This document shows positions 56,494 to 64,000 of a stretch of DNA of 64,000 nt, one piece after another; position 1 is the stretch's first letter, and each line of letters starts with the position of its first letter. The DNA is from Sporosarcina sp. ACRSM. GTDB taxonomy: Bacteria > Bacillota > Bacilli > Bacillales_A > Planococcaceae. The notes beneath the pieces are model-generated. The model was not told where the DNA came from, did not search any database, and saw only the letters and a program-made list of their open reading frames with translations. The stretch is from positions 183,650-247,649 of the forward strand of contig NZ_JAKRNU010000008.1 in the NCBI RefSeq assembly GCF_022346545.1. The letters are read 5' to 3'. The translations under genes were made by a program, and so were the position numbers.

Positions 56494-56522
56494 ATTATAG
56501 AAAAAATCCGACTTGCTGTCAA
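56494..56522 (-). promoter_or_regulatory. Consensus sigma-A promoter of alaS
   Basis: TTGACA (56522-56517), 17 bases, TATAAT (56499-56494): a perfect consensus. The -35 box overlaps the recD2 stop codon (GATTGACA). Confidence 0.85.
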
Positions 56523-58969
56523 TCGGTAGCCTCAAGAAAATGATAAGGTGTGATGCCTTTCATCCCGATCATCGGATCAATCGAGATGAATGTTTCCGTT
56601 GTCAGTTCGAATATTGCCGGTTCCGAGGCCTTCGAATCCTCGATCGGCTCCTCCGCTGAAACAACTTTTGTAGGCTCAACGGATTCAACCAGTTCCGGTA
56701 CATCGATATCACTATTCAGACGTTCTTTCAACGTTGTCTGCCGGGCCATTTCATCCGTCCGCTCGATACCCGCCTTGAATTCATCGGGTTCTCCACATAG
56801 AATGAGAAAATTTTTCGCCCGGGTGATACCCGTATACAGAAGATTACGGCGCAACATTTTCCGATGGCTGCGTACAACAGGCATAATAACGATCGGGAAT
56901 TCACTCCCTTGCGACTTATGGATGGAACAGCAATAAGCAAGCGTGATTTGGTTCAAGTCACTACGTTCATACGTCACTTCAATGCCATCATACGAAACGA
57001 CGAGCAACTCTTTTTTATCGATCGTCTCTTTCGCTTTGATGATGGCGATGACTTCCCCCATATCCCCATTGAACACATTACTCTCAGGTTGGTTGACCAG
57101 TTGGAGTACTTTATCGCCAATCCGGTAAATCGCTTCGCCGAACACGACTTCTTTCCTTTGAGGGTCAGGTGGATTGACCATTTCTTGAATCATCTTGTTC
57201 AATCCGTCGATTCCTGCCGGACCACGGTACATCGGTGCAAGCACTTGGATATCCTTGATATGATGCCCTTTCGTGATGGCGTTTTTCACCACTTGTTCGA
57301 CCACTTCGAGAATCCGTTCACCACTCGCTTTGATGAATGAGCGATCGGATGTCTTTTGGGTCATATCAGTTGTCCATTCAGATCGTTTAATCATATGGGC
57401 CATTTCAATGATCGTCGAACCGGCACTTTGACGGTAAATCTCAGTCAATTCGACGACGGGCACTTTTCCGGAATCCAACATATCTCGCAGCACTTGTCCT
57501 GGTCCGACGGGTGGCAATTGGTCTTGGTCACCGACGAATAACAATTGGGCGTCATCCGCAAGCGCTTTGAGTAATTGATGGGCCAGCCAAGTATCCACCA
57601 TAGACATTTCATCGATAATGATCAATTTGCCTTCGACTTCCCGCTCCGTCTCTTCTTCTTTTTCCAGTCCGTTGAAACCGAGCAGACGGTGAATGGTCAT
57701 CGCTGGCAATCCTGTCGACTCGGACATTCTTTTCGCTGCCCGTCCCGTCGGCGCTGCCAAAACAATTGGAAACGTCTCTTTCTTTTTAGCATACTCTTGC
57801 GGATCAAGCGATAAGCCGTGCAATTCGGCATACACTTCGACAAGCCCCCGGATGACCGTTGTTTTCCCGGTGCCCGGCCCCCCTGTCAAAATCATCACTG
57901 AGGAATGCAGGGCTGTTTCAATCGCCGACACTTGCGTCTCCGCATAGTTAACACCGAGCCGTTCTTCGACTTCACCGACCGCTTTCCTGATTTCGGATAC
58001 CGGAAACTGATCGGCTGTATCGTTTTGCAATAGCTTTTCTATTTTCGAAGCAATCCCGATTTCGGAAAAATAAAGGGAAGGTATGTAGAGCCGCCGCTCT
58101 TCCGCCGCCAGTTTCCCCTCTTCGACAAGCTGGATGATCGCTTGTGAAATAGCATCGAACGGTATCTCGATCGATTGGCTCGTTTCCAACAGGCGCTTCA
58201 CTTCCGGTAGGATGGCTTCCGCTTCCAAATACACATGTCCCGCGGACTGGATCGCTTGGTTGATCGAATGGAGGATAGCCGCTTTAATCCGGTCCGGATG
58301 ATTGCCGGTAATCCCTAAGTTTTTCCCGAGTTCATCCGCACGTTGGAAACCGACACCCTCGATTTCTTCAATCATTCGATACGGATTTTCCGTAAGAATG
58401 GTGATCGCTTCTTCTCGATACGTTTGGTAAATGCGCATCGCAATTTGGGGGCCGAATCCCCATTCATTCAACTGGATGATCGTCCGCTCAAGCCCCATGT
58501 TTTGTTGGAGTACCGAAACGATGGTCTCTTTTTTATCATCCGTCAGACGAGGAATCGTGTCTAAGACGGATGCATCATCCAGAATTTTTTTGATGGCATC
58601 TTGCCCAAGTTGTTTGACAATCGTCTGGGCGGTTTTCATGCCGATGCCTGGAAACAGATCCCCCGATAAATAATGGATTAGTCCCGTTTCGGTCGCGGGC
58701 ATTTCTTTGGCAAATGTCTGTGCATCGAATTGAGCACCATACGTCGGATGATTGACGAGTCTTCCCGTGAATTTATAATCTTCATCCGTATTTAACTGGG
58801 GAAGATTTCCTTTGACGATAATTTCTTTGTCTTCATATCCGCAATTCGTTTCGCGGACTTTCAATTTTACGATTGTAAAAAGGCTGTCGGGGTTATGGAA
58901 GATGGTCACGACCGGTCGTCCGATCAAGAAAATCTCGTCCACCTTGCCCGCTTCATGCATCCCATCCAT
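56519..58969 (-). CDS. recD2: RecD-like DNA helicase RecD2
   Basis: 5'-3' superfamily 1B helicase of the type lacking RecBC partners; implicated in repair and fork progression. 816 residues. N-terminal OB/helix-hairpin-helix region (PGIGMKTAQTIVKQLG, about 107-122), Walker A GGPGTGKTT (363-371), IIDEMSMVD, and a C-terminal motor with HKSQGSEFP. ATG at 58969 has AAGGAGG 8 bases upstream; a GTG at 58999 would overlap yrrB. Confidence 0.95.
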   Translation of the reverse strand: MDGMHEAGKVDEIFLIGRPVVTIFHNPDSLFTIVKLKVRETNCGYEDKEIIVKGNLPQLNTDEDYKFTGRLVNHPTYGAQFDAQTFAKEMPATETGLIHYLSGDLFPGIGMKTAQTIVKQLGQDAIKKILDDASVLDTIPRLTDDKKETIVSVLQQNMGLERTIIQLNEWGFGPQIAMRIYQTYREEAITILTENPYRMIEEIEGVGFQRADELGKNLGITGNHPDRIKAAILHSINQAIQSAGHVYLEAEAILPEVKRLLETSQSIEIPFDAISQAIIQLVEEGKLAAEERRLYIPSLYFSEIGIASKIEKLLQNDTADQFPVSEIRKAVGEVEERLGVNYAETQVSAIETALHSSVMILTGGPGTGKTTVIRGLVEVYAELHGLSLDPQEYAKKKETFPIVLAAPTGRAAKRMSESTGLPAMTIHRLLGFNGLEKEEETEREVEGKLIIIDEMSMVDTWLAHQLLKALADDAQLLFVGDQDQLPPVGPGQVLRDMLDSGKVPVVELTEIYRQSAGSTIIEMAHMIKRSEWTTDMTQKTSDRSFIKASGERILEVVEQVVKNAITKGHHIKDIQVLAPMYRGPAGIDGLNKMIQEMVNPPDPQRKEVVFGEAIYRIGDKVLQLVNQPESNVFNGDMGEVIAIIKAKETIDKKELLVVSYDGIEVTYERSDLNQITLAYCCSIHKSQGSEFPIVIMPVVRSHRKMLRRNLLYTGITRAKNFLILCGEPDEFKAGIERTDEMARQTTLKERLNSDIDVPELVESVEPTKVVSAEEPIEDSKASEPAIFELTTETFISIDPMIGMKGITPYHFLEATD

Positions 58970-58982
58970 CACCGCAACCTCC

Positions 58983-59648
58983 TTATTGTCCGTTTTCACC
59001 CATTTGGATCATGTCGAAGATATACCGTGCTTGGACATGTTCTGGATCGATCGTGAAAGCTCGTTCCAAATGTTGCAATGCATCGTCTTTCCGGTCAGTC
59101 GAAACTGCATAAAGAAAGCCGAGGTTATAATGGGCATCAGCATTGTCGGGATCCTGTTCGATAATATAACGGAATTCGTCCCCCGCTTCTTTGAACAGTT
59201 CTAAATTGGCAAGGAGAATCCCATAGGACAAACGGACTTCCAAGTCATCCGGTGCCAATTCTGCCGCCCGCTGTAAATAAGGTAACGCCAATTTCCCGTT
59301 ATCCGAACGTTCCAAGCTTTTCCCAAGCATGAAATAAGCATCTGCTTCGTCCACACCTTGACGGATGGCCGTTTCATATAGTTTGGACGCTTCTTCATAA
59401 CGCTCTTTATTGTAATAAAGATTGGCAAGGCCGTAATAAGCTGTCCCAGCCTCTGCATCAAGTGTAATCGCCTTTTGGAAAAACGGTTCCGCTTTTTCAG
59501 CATCGCCAAGGGAAGCGAACACATTGCCAAGATTGATGTAGCCGACTGCATTGTCCGGGTCCTGTTCGACCGCCTTGACGAATGATTCTACCGCTTTTTC
59601 ATATTGACCGTCTTGCAGTGCTGCAATTCCGATTTCATTGTATTCCAT
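58983..59648 (-). CDS. yrrB: TPR repeat protein YrrB
   Basis: 221 residues composed of about six tetratricopeptide repeats (for example AVGYINLGNVFASLGDAEKA, ADAHYNLGFLYAVSTDRKDD). A protein-interaction scaffold conserved between mnmA and recD2; partner unknown. ATG at 59648 after AAGGGG. Confidence 0.93.
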   Translation of the reverse strand: MEYNEIGIAALQDGQYEKAVESFVKAVEQDPDNAVGYINLGNVFASLGDAEKAEPFFQKAITLDAEAGTAYYGLANLYYNKERYEEASKLYETAIRQGVDEADAYFMLGKSLERSDNGKLALPYLQRAAELAPDDLEVRLSYGILLANLELFKEAGDEFRYIIEQDPDNADAHYNLGFLYAVSTDRKDDALQHLERAFTIDPEHVQARYIFDMIQMGENGQ

Positions 59649-59662
59649 CTATCTAATTCCCC

Positions 59663-60790
<1,128 letters not shown>

Positions 60791-60805
60791 TCATTCCTTA
60801 TCTTT

Positions 60806-61948
60806 TCATTTCACAAGTCGTTTTACAATGTTAGCAGTTCTTTCAGCCGCCTCTTTTACCTTCTCTTCGTCAAGCCCTAAGCCGAAACTGAAACGAACAG
60901 AGTTTCGCAGTTTCGACGATCCTTCCCCGAACATTGCCGTCAAGACATGTGAAGGGTCCAATGAGCCCGCCGTACATGCCGATCCGCTTGACACCGCCAC
61001 GCCTGCCATGTCGAGATTGACAAGCAATGATTCGATGTCAGTCCCCGGAAAACTGATATTCAGGACATGGGGGAGTTTCTGGGCTTGTTTTGCGTTCACT
61101 TCGTACTTGACACCTTGCGCCTCCAGCTCTTCGGTAAGAATCGCGGCATACCGCTCATACGTCTCTTTGTTTCGCGCCATTGCCTCCTGTGCGATGGTCA
61201 CAGCTTCCGCAAATGCAACGATAGCCGGCAAATTCTCGGTTCCCGCCCGGCGTTTCCGTTCCTGTTCCCCACCGAAGAAAAGAGGTGATGTCTCGTTCCC
61301 TTTTCGCTGATAAAGGAACCCGACCCCTTTCGGCCCATTCAATTTGTGGGCGGACACAGACAGCAAATCCACGCCGAGTGTATCGACATCAAGCGGAACA
61401 AGTCCATATGCCTGTACAGCATCGGTATGGAATTTCGCCTGATGCCCGGCTAGCAATTCACCGATTTCACGAATTGGCTGGATGGTGCCCACTTCATTGT
61501 TGCCATACATGATGGACACGAGGATCGTACTGTCCTTCAACGCCGCCTTCACTTGCTCTGGCGTAATTTGTCCAGCCTCATTCACTTCCAAATATGTCAC
61601 TTCGTATCCGAGCAACTCCAGTTGTTTACATGGGTTTAAAACGGCATGGTGTTCGATGTTTGTCGTGATGATATGATTTCCTTTATCTCTCATCGCTGTA
61701 GCCGTACCGAAAATGGCGGTATTATCCGCTTCTGTTCCGCCCGATGTAAAAATGATTTCCGTCGGTTCTGCCTGAATGGATTGCGCGAGCATTTTGCGTG
61801 CAAAATCCAATTCTTTCCGGGCTTCCCGTCCAAAACTATGGATGCTGGAAGGATTTCCAAATGTCTTCTCTAATTGTTTTTTATATGAAGCAGTCACTGC
61901 CGGATGTACCGGAGTCGTCGCTGCATGATCAAGATAAATAGTTGTCAT
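60806..61948 (-). CDS. iscS: Cysteine desulfurase (YrvO/IscS type)
   Basis: PLP enzyme that strips sulfur from cysteine; YrvO delivers it to MnmA. 380 residues. PLP lysine in SVSAHKLNGPKG, catalytic cysteine in SSGSACTAGSLD. ATG at 61948 with AAGGGG upstream; an upstream ATG would overlap cymR. Confidence 0.95.
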   Translation of the reverse strand: MTTIYLDHAATTPVHPAVTASYKKQLEKTFGNPSSIHSFGREARKELDFARKMLAQSIQAEPTEIIFTSGGTEADNTAIFGTATAMRDKGNHIITTNIEHHAVLNPCKQLELLGYEVTYLEVNEAGQITPEQVKAALKDSTILVSIMYGNNEVGTIQPIREIGELLAGHQAKFHTDAVQAYGLVPLDVDTLGVDLLSVSAHKLNGPKGVGFLYQRKGNETSPLFFGGEQERKRRAGTENLPAIVAFAEAVTIAQEAMARNKETYERYAAILTEELEAQGVKYEVNAKQAQKLPHVLNISFPGTDIESLLVNLDMAGVAVSSGSACTAGSLDPSHVLTAMFGEGSSKLRNSVRFSFGLGLDEEKVKEAAERTANIVKRLVK

Positions 61949-61962
61949 AATAGTAAGCCCCT

Positions 61963-62382
61963 TCAAATGTAAAACATATAGCTATCTAACGGATCCGATT
62001 CATTGGATTTCACAAGATCTTCGATCGTTGTCGTATCGAGTACTCCGCGGACCGCATCCCCGATCCTTTTCCACAACTCCTGTTGAGGGATATCGGAGTT
62101 TTCCAATCCTTCTACAAGCTGAATCGGTCCTTCCAATACACGGATGACATCCCCGGCCGTAATATTGGTCGGTTCCTTGGCCAGCATATAGCCGCCATAC
62201 GCACCGCGGACACTTTTGACGATGCCGCTATTACGGAGCGGCGGGATGAGCTGTTCCAAATAAGCCTCCGATAAATCCTGTTCTTCCGCTATTTTCCGAA
62301 GCGGTACAGGTCCTTTTCCATATTTGGCGCCAAGTTCCACTACAATGGTCAGTCCATAGCGCCCTTTTGTCGAAATTTTCAT
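61963..62382 (-). CDS. cymR: Rrf2-family cysteine metabolism repressor CymR
   Basis: 139 residues. N-terminal winged helix (STKGRYGLTIVVELG, YLEQLIPPLRNSGIVKSVRGAYGGY). It lacks the three cysteines of Fe-S type Rrf2 proteins such as IscR, which fits CymR. The Bacillus protein acts with CysK. ATG at 62382 after AAAGGACGGG. Adjacent iscS fits a sulfur role. Confidence 0.92.
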   Translation of the reverse strand: MKISTKGRYGLTIVVELGAKYGKGPVPLRKIAEEQDLSEAYLEQLIPPLRNSGIVKSVRGAYGGYMLAKEPTNITAGDVIRVLEGPIQLVEGLENSDIPQQELWKRIGDAVRGVLDTTTIEDLVKSNESDPLDSYMFYI

Positions 62383-62420
62383 GGCATATCCCGTCCTTTT
62401 TTATACGATTACTTCAAAAT

Positions 62421-62426
62421 AGTATA
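62421..62426 (-). promoter_or_regulatory. Extended -10 promoter of cymR
   Basis: On the minus strand TGCTATACT, an extended -10. No clear -35. It leads into cymR-iscS-mnmA. Confidence 0.6.
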
Positions 62427-62477
62427 GCATAACTCCCCCATCCTCTTATAGAAAATGATTTTTAAGCTCGCAATGTG

Positions 62478-62483
62478 TATAAT
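62478..62483 (+). promoter_or_regulatory. Probable -10 box of rarA
   Basis: TATAAT at 62478-62483, upstream of rarA; the -35 (ATGATT at 17-base spacing) is poor. Confidence 0.4.
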
Positions 62484-62501
62484 AGAGGAACGAACGTGCG
62501 T

Positions 62502-62545
62502 ACAAAAGCGAAAGCGTCTTGGTCAGGAGCGCTAAAGCCTAGTCG
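62502..62545. repeat. Diverged R3-like fragment upstream of rarA
   Basis: ACAAAAGCG, GCGTCTTGGTCAGGAGCGC and AAAGCCTAGTCG resemble R3 ends (AAAAGCGC, GCGTCTGGCG, GAGCCTAGAC). It lies in the rarA leader. Similarity is loose. Confidence 0.35.
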
Positions 62546-62565
62546 TTATTGGGGAGTGATTTTGA

Positions 62566-63849
62566 TTGCATAATGAACCTTTGGCGTATCGCATGCGCCC
62601 CAGAAATATAGATGAAGTAGCCGGCCAGCAAGACATTATCGGCGAGAAGACCGCACTCTATCGGATGATCAAAAATGGACATGTGCCCTCGATGCTGTTA
62701 TACGGCGAACCGGGCATCGGCAAGACTTCCCTTGCTTATGCCATTGCCGGGACGAGCAATCTGCCTTTCATCGCCTTGAATGCGACTGTTTCAGGAAAGA
62801 AAGACGTGGAGCAAGTCGTCGCCGAATCACGGATTACAGGAAAAGTGCTGCTTTTCCTCGATGAAATCCATCGTTTCAATAAGCTGCAGCAAGATACGCT
62901 GTTGCCACATGTCGAAAGCGGCGCTATTGTCCTGATCGGGGCAACGACCGAAAACCCTTACCACGATGTGAATCCCGCTATCCGTTCAAGATGCGGAGAA
63001 ATCCGGCAATTGACCCGGTTGGAGCCAGTTGACTTGCTCGGTGTACTGCAAAGAGCGTTGACGGATGAAGAGCGCGGTCTTGGAAAATTGGCGATTGACA
63101 TTACGGATGAACAGCTGATGCGCATTGCAGAAGGCGTCAATGGAGACGCCCGTAAGGCGTTGACCGTGTTGGAATCGGTCATATCCGCCAGCGATGAGAC
63201 GGATGGGACGACGATTGTCGAAGATTGGCTGATTGATAACTTATTAGGACGGATCGGGCTTTTCGGGGATAAAAAAGGATCGCATTTCTATAATCTATTA
63301 TCCGCATTGCAAAAATCGATCCGCGGTAGTGATGTCAATGCCGGTATTTATTACCTGGCGCACCTATTGGAAATCGGGGATCTGGTGGCCGTTTCAAGAC
63401 GGCTTCTCGTCATGGCCTATGAAGATGTCGGGCTCGCTTCCCCGGAAGTCGGACCGCATGTCTTGGCCGCGACCGAGTCTGCTGTTCGTTTAGGGATGCC
63501 GGAAGCGCGCATTCCGCTCGCCAATGCGGTCATCGAAATGTGTCTGGCGTCCAAATCGAATTCGGCTTATCAAGCTTTCGATGCGGCCGCAAAAGCGATC
63601 CATGAAGGGAAAACGGGAGATATTCCGCTTCATCTTCGGGATGCCCATTATGCCGGTGCTACCAATCTTGGCCATGTCGGTTACCAATATCCGCATGACA
63701 CCCCGATCGGCTCATTCGGCGGCTGGGTCAATCAACAATATTTACCCGATAAAATAAGCGGGGTCGAATTTTATAAACCAGTTCTTGCAGGCGAAGAAAA
63801 GAAAATGGCAGCTATCTATGAGCGATTGAAAGAATTTAAAAAGAAATAA
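62566..63849 (+). CDS. rarA: Replication-associated recombination protein RarA (MgsA)
   Basis: AAA+ ATPase acting at stalled replication forks. 427 residues. Walker A GEPGIGKTS (47-55), Walker B LLFLDEIHRF, sensor GATTENP, and the C-terminal tetramerisation domain with EDVGLASPE and SAYQAFDAA. TTG start at 62566 with GGGGAG 9 bases upstream. Divergent from cymR. Confidence 0.95.
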   Translation: MHNEPLAYRMRPRNIDEVAGQQDIIGEKTALYRMIKNGHVPSMLLYGEPGIGKTSLAYAIAGTSNLPFIALNATVSGKKDVEQVVAESRITGKVLLFLDEIHRFNKLQQDTLLPHVESGAIVLIGATTENPYHDVNPAIRSRCGEIRQLTRLEPVDLLGVLQRALTDEERGLGKLAIDITDEQLMRIAEGVNGDARKALTVLESVISASDETDGTTIVEDWLIDNLLGRIGLFGDKKGSHFYNLLSALQKSIRGSDVNAGIYYLAHLLEIGDLVAVSRRLLVMAYEDVGLASPEVGPHVLAATESAVRLGMPEARIPLANAVIEMCLASKSNSAYQAFDAAAKAIHEGKTGDIPLHLRDAHYAGATNLGHVGYQYPHDTPIGSFGGWVNQQYLPDKISGVEFYKPVLAGEEKKMAAIYERLKEFKKK

Positions 63850-63879
63850 ACGAAAAACCTCCCTTTCATCTAGAGAAAA

Positions 63880-64000
63880 TGATGTGACCCCTAAAAGTTA
63901 GAGTTTATATTAGGCAGCTAATTGGCTGGTGTGAAGACGGTATTGAACCGGGCTCATGCCAGCCAATTTCTGTTTGATGCGTTTGTGATTGTAATAATGG
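63880..64000 (-). mobile_element. Right end of an IS3-family insertion sequence (cut by window edge)
   Basis: The sequence TGATGTGACCCCTAAAAGTTAGAG from about 63880 (given here only to mark TGACCCCTAAAAGTTAGA, the shared terminal motif) looks like an IS3/IS150-group inverted repeat. The transposase C-terminus lies just inside it. Confidence 0.7.
63910..64000 (-). CDS. IS3-family transposase, C-terminal 29 residues
   Basis: Stop TAA at 63912-63910. Reading leftward from the window edge the protein ends YYNHKRIKQKLAGMSPVQYR then LHTSQLAA. The YNxxRI...L.GMSPVQYR signature is typical of the integrase (OrfB) tail of IS3/IS150 elements. The rest, including the DDE motif, is outside the window. 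Confidence 0.85.
   Translation of the reverse strand, partial: HYYNHKRIKQKLAGMSPVQYRLHTSQLAA

Overview
The window is a chromosomal stretch of an endospore-forming, low-to-mid GC Firmicute. The gene order (rpoD-dnaG-yqfL-ccpN ... recO-era-cdd-dgkA-ybeY-pgpH-phoH-yqfD-yqfC-floA ... hrcA-grpE-dnaK-dnaJ-prmA-rsmE-mtaB ... lepA-spoIIP-gpr-rpsT-holA-yqzM-comE-yqeM-to-yqeG-sigK ... mtnN-yrrS-greA-udk-trmR-mltG ... alaS-recD2-yrrB-mnmA-iscS-cymR-rarA) is the conserved Bacillales core. Sporulation genes (yqfC/yqfD, spoIIP, gpr, an unsplit sigK), a single-chain glycyl-tRNA synthetase between ccpN and recO, and several families of short palindromic repeats suggest a Planococcaceae member, probably Sporosarcina-like. 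That assignment is inference from gene content and order.

Layout: 1-3160 is the end of an unknown gene, then rpoD and dnaG. 3160-3716 is repeat-filled. 3716-5494 holds yqfL/ccpN and, divergently, the T-box-controlled glycyl-tRNA synthetase. 7000-18700 is a leftward run covering DNA repair, envelope, sporulation, membrane-microdomain genes, rpsU and deoC. 18800-28900 holds mtaB, a lone rightward cysteine-rich gene, and the HrcA/CIRCE heat-shock operon followed by prmA and rsmE, with hemW behind it. 28950-31800 is a small AT-rich accessory block bounded by two copies of the 3' end of lepA. 31779-46200 carries lepA, spoIIP, gpr, rpsT, holA, the competence comE genes, and the yqeM-rsfS-yqeK-nadD-yhbY-aroE-yqeH-yqeG ribosome/NAD/shikimate group. 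46600-63850 holds sigK, then sulfur/nucleotide/tRNA genes, T-box-controlled alaS, and the mnmA-iscS-cymR sulfur module divergent from rarA. The window ends inside an IS3-family transposase.

Functional links: HrcA and its CIRCE operator control grpE-dnaK-dnaJ. IscS supplies the sulfur MnmA uses for tRNA thiolation, and CymR regulates cysteine metabolism beside it. YqfC/YqfD, SpoIIP, Gpr and SigK act in sporulation and germination. ComEA and ComEC form the DNA-uptake route. RsfS, YhbY, YqeH, Era and YbeY all act on ribosome assembly or silencing.

The most unusual signals are the accessory block inserted at the lepA stop codon with a duplicated lepA tail, an in-frame TGA inside one of its genes, apparent AUU and CUG start codons for comEC and comEA, a terminator hairpin that buries the yqfC ribosome binding site, and three families of structured dispersed repeats, one with compensatory base changes.
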